Notes: generated by a model from the letters alone, not told the origin. Positions 1 through 7,058 are shown, counted from the stretch's first letter. The stretch is DNA of 9,991 bases from Paracoccaceae bacterium (GCA_007131945.1 SLPP01000151.1:1-9991); one strand, 5' to 3'. A program made the numbers and translations.

Positions 1-52
1 CGCTTCGTTTACACCGAAGATGTCGGCGGTTCGAATCCGTCATCACCCACCA
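1..52 (+). tRNA. tRNA-Val (anticodon UAC), 3' part
   Basis: This is the 3' portion of a tRNA gene cut by the window edge. The anticodon stem CTTCG/CGAAG encloses the loop TTTACAC, whose anticodon TAC reads GUA valine codons. It is followed by a TΨC arm (GGCGG-TTCGAAT-CCGTC), the 3' acceptor strand ATCACCC, discriminator A and an encoded CCA ending at 52. The D arm and 5' acceptor strand lie before the window. No second tRNA follows within the next 240 bases. Confidence 0.93.
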
Positions 53-291
53 CGAACTCGATGACCCGCGCGGTTCTTGCGCAGCGCCGCGCAGCCTCTG
101 AACTCGTTGAATTCATGGGGATGCAAGATTTCCGCGGCGCCTCGACACGGCCTTATCCTGTACGAGACAGGCGAAGCTCGCCGCCAGACCACCTCCGGAG
201 CTGCTGGACCGGCGTTCGGCCACGGCGGGCAGGCTTCGCTTGTTTTCGGCCGCAGTGCGCCTTACGATCGTGACAAACGGAAACACGCGCG
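53..291. other. Spacer between tRNA-Val and the pirin gene
   Basis: I see no convincing gene here; the short frames lack a ribosome binding site and recognisable protein features. A possible tRNA-distal hairpin has arms at 68-73 and 87-92 (GCGCGG/CCGCGC, 13-base loop) without a T tract. A second small hairpin, CCTGT-ACGAG-ACAGG, lies near 158-172. The right end probably holds the pirin gene promoter. Confidence 0.5.
240..268 (+). promoter_or_regulatory. Weak candidate promoter for the pirin gene
   Basis: TTGTTT (240-245) and TACGAT (263-268) are separated by 17 bases, the ideal sigma70 spacing, and lie 23 bases before the pirin ATG. The match is only 3/6 for -35 and 4/6 for -10, so this is a suggestion based mainly on spacing and position. 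Confidence 0.25.
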
Positions 292-1224
292 ATGAGCTGG
301 AATCCGACCCTCGACCCCGGCTGCCCCGACGATATCGGCATCGACGCGATCGAAACACTGATCGTGCCGCGGGCGCGCGACCTCGGCGGATTCGAGGTCC
401 GGCGCGCCCTGCCCGCCCCGAAGCGGCAGATGGTCGGGCCCTTCATCTTCTTCGATCAGATGGGCCCGGCCGAGTTCCTGACCGGGCAGGGAGTGGATGT
501 GCGCCCGCATCCGCATATCGGCCTCGGCACCGTCACCTATCTCTACCGCGGCGCCTTCCATCACCGCGACAGCACCGGCGCCGATCAGGTCATCGAACCC
601 GGAGCGCTCAACTGGATGGTTGCGGGGCGCGGGGTCACCCATTCCGAGCGCACACCGAAGGCGGCGCGGGAGGGGCCGTCCGATCTCTTCGGCATCCAGA
701 CCTGGATCGCGCTCCCCGAGGCGCACGAAGACGACGCTCCCAGCTTCGAGCACCACGACAAGGCGGCGCTGCCCGAGATCGCGGATGGGGGCATAACCGC
801 GCGGCTGATCCTGGGCACGGCCTACGGAGCGACCGCCCCGGCGACGATGCATTCCGAGACCTTCTACCTGGACGCGGTGCTCACCCCCGGTGCCCGCTTC
901 CCGCTGCCCGACGATCACGAGGACCGCGGCCTCTACATCACCGAAGGCGCGGTCGAGATCGCGGGCGAAAACTTCGAGGCCGGCCGGATGATGGTCTTCC
1001 GCCGCGGCGACCGGATCACGGTCAAGGCCGGGGCGCAGGGCGCGCGGCTGATGGCGCTGGGGGGGGCCACGATGGGCGGCCCGCGCTTCATCTGGTGGAA
1101 CTTCGTCGCCTCCTCGCGCGAGAAGATCGAGGCGGCGAAGGAGGAATGGCGTGCCGAACGCTGGGGCGAGGGCCGCTTCGACCTGCCGCCCGCGGATCGC
1201 GCCGAACACATCCCGCTGCCCTGA
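292..1224 (+). CDS. Pirin family protein (bicupin)
   Basis: A 310-residue pirin-like bicupin, full length for the longer bacterial members. The N-terminal cupin keeps the metal site: RPHPHIGLGTVTY (about 71-83) supplies H73 and H75, and GVTHSER (114-120) supplies H117 and E119, corresponding to the four ligands of human pirin. The C-terminal cupin (about 180-260) ends with GGPRFIWWNFVASSREKIE (262-280), a very typical pirin segment. Bacterial pirins are iron-binding cytoplasmic proteins. Some act as quercetin dioxygenases and others modulate enzymes such as pyruvate dehydrogenase, so the exact role here is unknown. The ATG is preceded only by a weak purine stretch (CGGAAA). It stands alone on the + strand, convergent with the stress protein gene. 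The family call is firm; the substrate is not known. Confidence 0.95.
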   Translation: MSWNPTLDPGCPDDIGIDAIETLIVPRARDLGGFEVRRALPAPKRQMVGPFIFFDQMGPAEFLTGQGVDVRPHPHIGLGTVTYLYRGAFHHRDSTGADQVIEPGALNWMVAGRGVTHSERTPKAAREGPSDLFGIQTWIALPEAHEDDAPSFEHHDKAALPEIADGGITARLILGTAYGATAPATMHSETFYLDAVLTPGARFPLPDDHEDRGLYITEGAVEIAGENFEAGRMMVFRRGDRITVKAGAQGARLMALGGATMGGPRFIWWNFVASSREKIEAAKEEWRAERWGEGRFDLPPADRAEHIPLP

Positions 1225-1242
1225 ACACCCCGCCTCAGCCCA

Positions 1243-1271
1243 GCCGCCGGGTCAGGATCGTGTCAGGCGGC
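1243..1271. terminator. Weak hairpin between convergent pirin and usp genes
   Basis: GCCGCC (1243-1248) and GGCGGC (1266-1271) form a six-base stem with a 17-base loop in the 87-base gap between the two convergent stop codons. The loop contains a direct repeat of GTCAGG. There is no T run on either strand, so this is only a candidate bidirectional terminator chosen by position. Confidence 0.25.
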
Positions 1272-1311
1272 CTGCCGTTGCCTGCGCCGGAGCCCATCGC
1301 AACATGCTGCG

Positions 1312-2178
1312 TCACGCCACGGCCGGCACCACGAGCACATCACAACCAAGGGCTGTGAGCAGGCGCTCGGCAACGCTGCCTATGCTGCCTTCCCGGCGAC
1401 CGGCGTGGCCATGGGTTCCGGTCACCACGAGATCCGGCCATCGCTTATCGATGATATCGGCGAGCATTGCGTCCGCCGATCCCTCCATCAGCTCGGTTTC
1501 GATCGAGCGGGACGCGTCCCCGAGCGCGGAGAGGAAGTCCTCCATCTCGAGCCTGGCGGCGGCCAGGACACGCTTGCGTTCCTCGCTCTCGACAATATCA
1601 AGCGTCTTCTCGGCGTCTCGGCCGCTCCAGTCCGGCGCGACGCGATATGCATGCACCGCGGTCAGCCTGCATTCCGGGAACATTTCGCGGCCACGTCGAA
1701 CGGCCAAGAGTGACGCGTCCGAGAAATCGACCGCCGCAACCACGTCACGATACGGGCCCTCGGGCCGCCGCCTTACCGAGAGGACCGGCTGGATCGCTCG
1801 CCGCATGATCCGCGCCGCCGTGCTGCCGAACAGCTTCTCGCCGAGCACACGGCCATGCGCCGGACCGGTGACAATGAAATCGCACCCAGTTTCTCGGGCA
1901 AGCTGCAGCACCAACTCAGCCGGGTCGCCGATGATGATGTGATGCACCAACTTGCCGGCCAGCGGCGAGGCCCGAACCAGATGTTCAAGTTCCGTATTCG
2001 CATTGTGGACCCGCCGCTCGCCGCCCCACGGCTTCATCGAGCTCGCTTCGATCACGTGACAGACGACGAGTTCGGCATCCCACTGCTGGGCAAGTTGCAC
2101 GGCGCGGTCGAACGCCCTGTCGCCGACCGGAGTGAGGTCTGTGGCGAGCATGATCTTGCGTGGCGTCACGATGGGCAT
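1312..2178 (-). CDS. Tandem-domain universal stress protein (UspA family)
   Basis: A 288-residue cytoplasmic protein with two Usp domains, at about 5-137 and 144-287. Each opens with a β-strand and an Asp typical of nucleotide-binding Usps: D14 in LATDLTP and D151 in AAVDFSD. Domain 2 has an intact G-x2-G-x9-G-S motif (GTHG at 254-257, GS at 267-268), so it probably binds ATP. Domain 1 has a shifted version: G105 and G109 are separated by three residues, then eight residues precede GS at 118-119. Usps are usually induced by starvation, oxidative or respiratory stress; the trigger here is unknown. The ATG at 2178 has a GGAG seven bases upstream. The gene is in the same direction as the tct operon, but a hairpin and a 165-base gap precede it, so it probably has its own promoter. 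Confidence 0.93.
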   Translation of the reverse strand: MPIVTPRKIMLATDLTPVGDRAFDRAVQLAQQWDAELVVCHVIEASSMKPWGGERRVHNANTELEHLVRASPLAGKLVHHIIIGDPAELVLQLARETGCDFIVTGPAHGRVLGEKLFGSTAARIMRRAIQPVLSVRRRPEGPYRDVVAAVDFSDASLLAVRRGREMFPECRLTAVHAYRVAPDWSGRDAEKTLDIVESEERKRVLAAARLEMEDFLSALGDASRSIETELMEGSADAMLADIIDKRWPDLVVTGTHGHAGRREGSIGSVAERLLTALGCDVLVVPAVA

Positions 2179-2229
2179 GCGGCGTCTCCGGGATAATCGT
2201 CACGTTGCGTGAGCCTTCACCGACTATGA

Positions 2230-2254
2230 CACTGCGCCGCGTCTGTCCAGACGC
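2230..2254 (-). promoter_or_regulatory. 16-bp palindrome and candidate promoter upstream of usp
   Basis: A perfect inverted repeat GCGTCTG-TC-CAGACGC spans 2239-2254, about 60 bases before the usp start. On the - strand it contains TGGACA (complement of 2244-2249; 5/6 to a -35 box), and CATAGT follows about 15 bases later (4/6 to a -10). The palindrome therefore overlaps the putative -35 region, as an operator would. The dyad is read directly; the promoter and operator roles are inferred, and the 15-base spacing is short. Confidence 0.35.
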
Positions 2255-2312
2255 ACGGGCATTCCAGCGGGTCGGCGGAAACGCTCGCAGGTGCAAGCAT
2301 TCTGCCCTTGAT

Positions 2313-2327
2313 CGCGGGTGCCCCGCG
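2313..2327 (-). terminator. Hairpin at the end of the tct operon
   Basis: CGCGGG (2313-2318) and CCCGCG (2322-2327) form a perfect six-base stem with a three-base loop, 16 bases past the tctB stop in the direction of transcription. No T tract follows, so it may be an RNA-end stabiliser or a weak terminator rather than a classical intrinsic terminator. Confidence 0.45.
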
Positions 2328-2343
2328 GTGACCGCGCTTCCTG

Positions 2344-2823
2344 TCAGAACAGAAGCCCGCGCGGCAGCGGCACGTTGATGATGCGAACGAACAGGAACCA
2401 GATGACGGCGGTGGCCAGCACCGGTACCAGGATGGTGCTGGGCCAGTGCCTGAGCGGCTCGCGCGTGAGCAGGAAGCTGGACGCGATCAGCGCGATCAGC
2501 ACGCTCACCCCCAGCCCCAGCTTGCCCGCCAGCCAGAACATGGCCATCCCGGCGGCCACCAGCACCACCCCGGTGAACAGGGTGACGCGCAGATAGTCGG
2601 GGCGTTCATCCGACTTCCCGCGTGCCACGTCGACCCAGATCGCGAGCCCGGCGATGATCAGGGCGATATAGGCCAGCTGCGGAAAGGCATGCGGACCCAG
2701 CCCCGGCCCCGGCCGCCAGTTGCCATAGGCGATGTCGATGAGCCCGACCAAGCCGACAAGAATGGTGACAAGCCCGGTGTAGAAGTCCTGCCGGCGCAGC
2801 AACTCGGTGAAAAACCTGTTCAT
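2344..2823 (-). CDS. tctB: TctB family small membrane subunit of a tripartite tricarboxylate transporter
   Basis: A 159-residue, four-helix membrane protein, the usual length for TctB. Hydrophobic segments lie at about 15-34, 49-66, 80-120 (two helices) and 130-148. The stretch GPGLGPHAFPQL (about 39-50) resembles the conserved GxGFFP-type motif after the first helix, and the protein ends in VPLPRGLLF, a typical TctB terminus. TctB is the poorly conserved small subunit that works with TctA in the inner membrane to carry a solute delivered by the periplasmic TctC protein. The start has a strong GAGGGGGG ribosome binding site a few bases upstream and lies 21 bases after the tctA stop, so the two are co-transcribed. 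It is the last gene of the operon, unlike the more common C-B-A order. Confidence 0.9.
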   Translation of the reverse strand: MNRFFTELLRRQDFYTGLVTILVGLVGLIDIAYGNWRPGPGLGPHAFPQLAYIALIIAGLAIWVDVARGKSDERPDYLRVTLFTGVVLVAAGMAMFWLAGKLGLGVSVLIALIASSFLLTREPLRHWPSTILVPVLATAVIWFLFVRIINVPLPRGLLF

Positions 2824-2844
2824 CTCGCCCCCCTCGGCACCGGT

Positions 2845-4365
2845 TCACTTGCGCTCGCGCAGCACGAAAGTGAAGGTGATGATCATGATCGCGGCCGTCG
2901 CATAGAGCCCGATGGCGATGGGGCTGGACAGAAGATGCGTCCATTCCCCTCGCCCGATCAGCAGCGACTGGCGCAGCGCCCGCTCGGCCCCCGGCGCCAC
3001 GATGAAACCCAGGATCAGCGGGGCGAGCGGGAAGTTGTAGAGCCGCAGCACCACGCCCAGCAGGCCGGCAAAGAGCAGCACCCAGACATCGATCACCGAA
3101 TTGCCCGCGGCAAAGGTGCCAAGGATCGCCAGCACGCAGACGATGGGCAGCAGGATGCGCGACTGGATCATCGCGATCTTGGAATAGAGCGGCAGCAGGA
3201 AATGCGACAGCGCCAGGTTGATCAGGTTGGCATAGATCAGGATCAGGAACAGCGCGTAGATGACCTCGGTGTGGTCATAGATCAGCCGCGGCCCCGGTGT
3301 CATACCCATCAAAATGAAGGCCGCGCCGAAGAGCGCCGCCGTGGCGCTGCCGGGAATGCCGAAGGCAAAGAGAGGGATCAGCGTCGAACCCGAAGTGGCG
3401 CTGTTGCCGGCCTCGGCCGCCGCCACCCCTTCGAGCGAGCCCTTGCCGAATTCGTCGCCCCTGCGCGAGAAGCGCTGCGCCAAGCCGTAGCTGATGAAAG
3501 CCGCCAGCGAGGATCCGGCACCCGGCAGCGCGCCGATCAGCGTGCCCATTGTGGTGCCGATCGACGTGGCGCGCCAGGTGGCACGGAACTCGCGGAAGGT
3601 CAGCTTGTCCTTGCTGGAGTCATAATCGCCGAGAAGCGATTCGGCCTGGCGCCTGGTGTCATCGACGATCTTGCGCGCCCGCTCCATCCAGGCCCGGCCA
3701 AGCTGGATGATCAGTTCGGAAACGGCGAAGATGCCCACCAGTACCGGGATCAGAGCCAGCCCGCCGGCCAGTTCGGGTATGCCGAAGGTCAGCCGGATCG
3801 AGCCGCCGATCGGGTCGCGACCGATCATCGCGAGCAGGATGCCCAACGCCGCCATCGCCACGCCCTTGGCTACCTTGCCCTTGGTCAGCGCCGAGATCAG
3901 CAGGAGCGAGAATGCGTAGAGCGCGAAGAATTCAACCGGGCCGAAGGTCAGCGCCACGATGGCCAGCGGCAGCGCCAGGAAGATCAGCACGAAATCGGAT
4001 GTGGTGTCGCCGATGACCGAGGAATAGAGCGCGGTGTTCAGCGCCTTGTTGGGGTAGCCCTTGAGCTTGGCCTGGTAGCCGTCGATGGCCGTTGCCGCCG
4101 AGCCAGGCGTACCCGGCACCCCGAAGGAAATCGCCGAGATCGAGCCGCCGAACATCCCCCCCTTGTAGATGCCCGTGAGCAGCCCCAGCGCCGCGGCCGG
4201 TTCGAGGAAGAAGACGATGGGCAGCAGGATGGCGATGGCCATGTCGCCGCTCAGGCCGGGAATGGCGCCGAGCGTGATCCCCATCATCACGCCGATGGCG
4301 ACATAGAGGATCACTTCGGGGCTGAAGGCGAGGTAGAGCGCCGCGACGAAGGATTCCACGAACAT
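2845..4365 (-). CDS. tctA: TctA family large permease subunit of a tripartite tricarboxylate transporter
   Basis: A 506-residue membrane protein, full length for TctA, with about 10-12 hydrophobic helices. The family's duplicated motifs are all visible: GAIPGLSG (33-40) followed by FGVPGTPGSAATAIDGY (81-97) in the first half, and GALPGAGSSLAAFISYGLAQ (278-297), EGVAAAEAGNSA (312-323) and FGIPGSATAALFGAA (335-349) in the second. The terminal ERALRQSLLIGRGE (461-474) is also characteristic. TctA forms the secondary, ion-driven channel that takes up substrates bound by TctC. Substrates known for the family range from citrate and other carboxylates to aromatic acids, so the substrate cannot be named. 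The ATG has only a weak CGGGG upstream and follows tctC by 134 bases that contain a hairpin, which may set its expression below that of tctC. Confidence 0.97.
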   Translation of the reverse strand: MFVESFVAALYLAFSPEVILYVAIGVMMGITLGAIPGLSGDMAIAILLPIVFFLEPAAALGLLTGIYKGGMFGGSISAISFGVPGTPGSAATAIDGYQAKLKGYPNKALNTALYSSVIGDTTSDFVLIFLALPLAIVALTFGPVEFFALYAFSLLLISALTKGKVAKGVAMAALGILLAMIGRDPIGGSIRLTFGIPELAGGLALIPVLVGIFAVSELIIQLGRAWMERARKIVDDTRRQAESLLGDYDSSKDKLTFREFRATWRATSIGTTMGTLIGALPGAGSSLAAFISYGLAQRFSRRGDEFGKGSLEGVAAAEAGNSATSGSTLIPLFAFGIPGSATAALFGAAFILMGMTPGPRLIYDHTEVIYALFLILIYANLINLALSHFLLPLYSKIAMIQSRILLPIVCVLAILGTFAAGNSVIDVWVLLFAGLLGVVLRLYNFPLAPLILGFIVAPGAERALRQSLLIGRGEWTHLLSSPIAIGLYATAAIMIITFTFVLRERK

Positions 4366-4401
4366 GGGCTGACCCCGTTTTCAGGCCGCAGGGTAGGGGC
4401 A

Positions 4402-4435
4402 CGCCCCGGCGCATGGCCGTCACCGCCCCGGCGCA
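4402..4435. repeat. Two 12-bp direct repeats in the tctC-tctA gap
   Basis: CGCCCCGGCGCA occurs exactly at 4402-4413 and again at 4424-4435, a period of 22 bases or about two helical turns. It sits between the tctC stop and the tctA start. It could be a protein-binding tandem or a local duplication; chance in a GC-rich spacer cannot be excluded. Confidence 0.5.
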
Positions 4436-4442
4436 AGAGGGG

Positions 4443-4482
4443 CCGCGCCGCACCACGAGTGTTTCGGTGGGGCGCGGCGCGG
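4443..4482 (-). terminator. Intercistronic hairpin downstream of tctC
   Basis: Arms at 4443-4456 and 4467-4482 pair as nine consecutive GC pairs (4443-4451 with 4474-4482), a small internal loop, then four more pairs (4453-4456 with 4467-4470) around a ten-base loop. It begins 18 bases beyond the tctC stop on the coding strand and is not followed by a T tract. Such hairpins often protect or partly terminate the message of the binding protein, giving more TctC than membrane subunits. The structure is seen; its role is inferred. Confidence 0.5.
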
Positions 4483-4499
4483 TTCTGGTCAGCTGCGGA

Positions 4500-5477
4500 T
4501 CAGTCGATCTCGCCGATATCGCGCAGGATGCCGCCGATCGAGGCCACAGTCGCCTGATAGAGCGCGGTCGAATCGGCCGCGTTCAGTGGCTCGATTCCGG
4601 CATTGACGCGGTTGCTCATCGCCACGGCGGTGGGCGAGGCCAGCGCCTCCATGAAGCAATCCTGCAGGAACGCGACCGTCTCGGCAGGCACGTCGCTGGT
4701 GGCGAAGATCATCAGCCAGGCCGGCAGCACCACGTCATAGCCCGACTCGACGAAGGTGGGCGTGTCGGGCAGGATCGGCGAGCGTTCTTGTGAGAAGACG
4801 CCAAGTGCGGTCAGTTCGCCCGAGGCCACCTCGCTGGCGATGCTGGGTGGCAGGGTCATGCCCAGATCGATATGCCCGCCCATCACCAGGCTGCGAGTCT
4901 CGCCACCGCCCGAGGTGGGCACATGCACATTGCGCAGGCCCGTCTCCATTTCGAACAGGATCAGCGGCAGGTGGACCAGTCCGAGGGGCGATGCGTGGCC
5001 GAATGTGATGGTGTCGGGGTTGGCTTCGGCGGCCGCGACCCAGTCCTCGATGGTCTGGATCGCGTGATCGGGGCGGGTATAGACGACCGGAAGCCACTCG
5101 GTGAAGTTCATCACCGGCTGCCAGTCGTCATGGCTCCAGTCGACATCATCGACATAGCCCGAGGTCACGATGGGGCCATAATCGGTTACCAGCAGCGTGT
5201 GGCCGTTGGGCGTGGCGTTGCGCACGAAGTTGACTGCCTCAAGCCCGGCGGCACCCGACATGCTGACCACGTCGATGCGCGGGCCGCAGAATTCGGGTGC
5301 TGTGGCAGCGAGCACGCGCGCGGTGATGTCGCTGCCCCCGCCCGGGCCGAAGGGGATGACCAGGCGGATCGGGTCAGTGCCCAGCGGGCTGGCGGCACCG
5401 AGCGTTGGCGCGATTGCCATCATCGCCGCCACGGCCGTTGCCGCAGTGCCCTTGCGGGTGGTTTTCGAAAGGAACAT
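4500..5477 (-). CDS. tctC: TctC/Bug family periplasmic solute-binding protein
   Basis: A 325-residue exported receptor of the tripartite tricarboxylate transporter (Bug) family, normal length. The N terminus has basic residues (K5, R8, K9) and a hydrophobic Ala-rich stretch, with a likely signal peptidase I site near residue 28-30 (LGAAS); no lipobox is present. The first ligand loop is IRLVIPFGPGGGSD (37-50), the standard Bug motif. The second loop, GHASPLGLVHL (160-170), replaces the usual Gly/Ser-rich sequence. SGAAGLEA (74-81) and TPNGHTLLV (89-97) match other conserved blocks. It captures an unknown, probably carboxylated, solute in the periplasm and passes it to TctA/TctB. The ATG has GGGAG seven bases upstream. 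It is first in the operon and has its own promoter. No TctDE-type two-component genes lie nearby. Confidence 0.94.
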   Translation of the reverse strand: MFLSKTTRKGTAATAVAAMMAIAPTLGAASPLGTDPIRLVIPFGPGGGSDITARVLAATAPEFCGPRIDVVSMSGAAGLEAVNFVRNATPNGHTLLVTDYGPIVTSGYVDDVDWSHDDWQPVMNFTEWLPVVYTRPDHAIQTIEDWVAAAEANPDTITFGHASPLGLVHLPLILFEMETGLRNVHVPTSGGGETRSLVMGGHIDLGMTLPPSIASEVASGELTALGVFSQERSPILPDTPTFVESGYDVVLPAWLMIFATSDVPAETVAFLQDCFMEALASPTAVAMSNRVNAGIEPLNAADSTALYQATVASIGGILRDIGEID

Positions 5478-5558
5478 GGATCTTCTCCCTTGTGTGGACT
5501 GTCGCGGCCGCTGGGCCCGCCGTGTTGGTCGATTTCGGGTTTAGCCCCGATTGGATTT

Positions 5559-5566
5559 TGGATACA
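5559..5566. promoter_or_regulatory. Possible operator over the tctC start site
   Basis: TGGATACA differs at one base from the palindrome TGTATACA, which resembles the core of many GntR/FCD-family operators. It lies right at the predicted tctC transcription start, next to the -10 box, where a repressor would block transcription. The evidence is one short, imperfect motif plus its position. Confidence 0.2.
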
Positions 5567-5593
5567 TTATTCATCGGTGTCGTCCCCCGTCAA
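5566..5593 (-). promoter_or_regulatory. Sigma70-type promoter of the tctCAB operon
   Basis: Read on the - strand, TTGACG (complement of 5588-5593, 5/6 match) is followed after 16 bases by AATAAT (complement of 5566-5571, 5/6 match). The predicted start near 5559 gives a leader of about 80 bases before tctC. This is the best sigma70-like promoter in the window, although alphaproteobacterial promoters can deviate from consensus. Confidence 0.6.
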
Positions 5594-5727
5594 GAATGAT
5601 GAACGGGCACTCGATCTTTTCGAAGGGTCTCCTGCTTTGTGCTCTTCAAGACCAAGGCTAACACAATGCCGATGGGAAAAACGGCCGAATTCATCAGTCT
5701 CTCCAGTCAATGGAACTGAATTTTTCG

Positions 5728-5733
5728 CATAAT
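5728..5733 (+). promoter_or_regulatory. Candidate -10 box for the MFS gene
   Basis: CATAAT matches TATAAT at five of six bases in an AT-richer patch 113 bases before the MFS start. No good -35 lies at 16-18 bases, so it may be weak or need an activator. A leader of about 105 bases would follow. Confidence 0.3.
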
Positions 5734-5846
5734 GCAGTCAGAATGAAGGCCAGGGCGCCAGATAAGGGGGAAGGATGAGCATTGGCTGTTGAGGCGCGCA
5801 AGACCTCGGCCGCGATGGTGCGCGCAAGGCCACGAGCGGAAGCATC

Positions 5847-7058
5847 ATGACGCGGAATTCGCCTGACTTCCTGCCAGTCTGGCCCGGTTTCGGCCTGATC
5901 GTCGCGGCGCATTGCCTCGGTGCGATGAACCTCATGGCGGTGCTCGCCTCATCGCCTCTGATCGCTACCGAACTGGGGTTGTCGGCGATCGAGATCGGCC
6001 TGATCGCCAGCGCCTACTCGGCGGCGCTGGGGGGGCTCTCGATTCCCTCGGGTCGGCTGGCCGACACGATCGGCGTGCGCGCATCGTTGTGCCTGGCCGG
6101 CGCGGTGATGTCATCGGGGGTGATGGTCATTGCCCTTGGGCAGAGCTTCGCGACGGTGCTGGGCGGCATACTGCTGTGCGGCGCCGGCTACAGCCTGGTC
6201 AACCCGGCGGCGGGACGGGCGGTGCTGCTATGGTATCCGCCCGGTCGCCGCGGCACGCTGATGGGCGTCAAGCAGACCGGCGTGCCCCTGGGCGCCGCCA
6301 TCGGCACCAGCAGTGCCATGCTGGCGCCGGTTCTGGGCTGGCAAGGCGTGATCGGCGCTCTCGGGGTACTGACGGCGTTTTGCGGGCTGCTGTTTCTGAC
6401 GCTGCCGCGCGACGGCACCACGCGAGCAACGCCGCGCATGACCCTGCGCGACGAATTCGCCGCCATCGGACGGCTGTTTCGCGACCCGGTGCTCGGCCGT
6501 AACAATCTGGCGAGCGGGTTGAACAATGGCGGGCAGTTCATCCTGTGGGCTTATCTGATCGAGTTCATGCGCTTGGGCGCCGGGTTCGGCCTGCCGCTGG
6601 CCAATGCCTGCCTGAGCATCCTGCATGTCAGCAGCATCGGCGGGCGGATCGTCTGGGGCTGGCTCAGCGACCGGGCGATGGGCGGCGATTCGCGGATCAC
6701 GCTGCTCTGGGTCTCGGGCATCGCGGGCCTGGGCTTTCTCGCCATGATGCTGGTGTCGCCGGGCAATGCACTGCTGCTGGCGCCGCTTCTCGCCATCCTC
6801 CTTGGCGCAACGATCTGCTCGGCAACCGGGGTGCAGATGGCGCTGACGGTGCAGACCGCCCGGCCGGCGCAGGCTGGCGGGGCGATCGGCTACAACATGC
6901 TGGCCACCAATATCGGCGGCGTCGTTGCGCCGCCCGCCTTCGGCCTGGTGCTGGAACTGTCGGGGAGTTTCGCGCTGGCCTGGCTGCTTGGCGCGGTCAT
7001 CGTGGCGTTTGCCTTCGGGTTACTCTGGACCGACCGGCACAAGGGCCCCGGGCAATAG
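5847..7058 (+). CDS. MFS transporter, CynX/NimT-like
   Basis: A 403-residue inner-membrane permease with about 12 hydrophobic helices in two halves. The MFS motif A between helices 2 and 3 is GRLADTIGVR (69-78), with a degenerate copy GRIVWGWLSDR (266-276) in the second half. The stretch GAGYSLVNPAAGRAVLLWYPPGRRGTLMGVKQTGVPLGAAIG (112-153) is typical of the CynX/NimT-like branch, which carries small organic anions and similar compounds; the substrate here is unknown. The ATG is the first possible start after an in-frame TGA at 5790-5792, with GGAAG five bases upstream. It is transcribed divergently from the tct operon, so a shared regulator and related substrate are possible but unproven. It converges on dddP. 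Confidence 0.93.
   Translation: MTRNSPDFLPVWPGFGLIVAAHCLGAMNLMAVLASSPLIATELGLSAIEIGLIASAYSAALGGLSIPSGRLADTIGVRASLCLAGAVMSSGVMVIALGQSFATVLGGILLCGAGYSLVNPAAGRAVLLWYPPGRRGTLMGVKQTGVPLGAAIGTSSAMLAPVLGWQGVIGALGVLTAFCGLLFLTLPRDGTTRATPRMTLRDEFAAIGRLFRDPVLGRNNLASGLNNGGQFILWAYLIEFMRLGAGFGLPLANACLSILHVSSIGGRIVWGWLSDRAMGGDSRITLLWVSGIAGLGFLAMMLVSPGNALLLAPLLAILLGATICSATGVQMALTVQTARPAQAGGAIGYNMLATNIGGVVAPPAFGLVLELSGSFALAWLLGAVIVAFAFGLLWTDRHKGPGQ

Larger units (their letters stand above)
5478..5846. promoter_or_regulatory. Divergent control region between tctC and the MFS gene
   Basis: This 369-base region separates two divergent transport genes and is less GC-rich than the coding DNA around it. It holds the tctC promoter (5566-5593), an operator-like TGGATACA overlapping that promoter's start region, a CATAAT -10-like box for the MFS gene (5728-5733) and two tiny upstream reading frames (5743-5792). 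I see no full-length gene in it. Confidence 0.6.

Noticed and set aside
262..1209. A 315-residue - strand frame opposite pirin
   Set aside because: Antisense shadow with no recognisable domain and no ribosome binding site or coding logic of its own.
240..1358. A 372-residue + strand frame overlapping the pirin gene
   Set aside because: Arg/Pro/Gly-rich shadow translation; the correct frame contains all pirin metal ligands.
2446..4557. A 703-residue + strand open frame opposite the tct operon
   Set aside because: Its product is a low-complexity H/Q/R/G/D/E-rich sequence, as expected from the antisense of GC-rich membrane protein codons. The opposite strand encodes clear TctA and TctB motifs.
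5694..5935. Small - strand frames (65-72 residues) over the MFS start region
   Set aside because: They overlap the MFS N terminus, have no domain or convincing ribosome binding site, and run between two divergent promoters.
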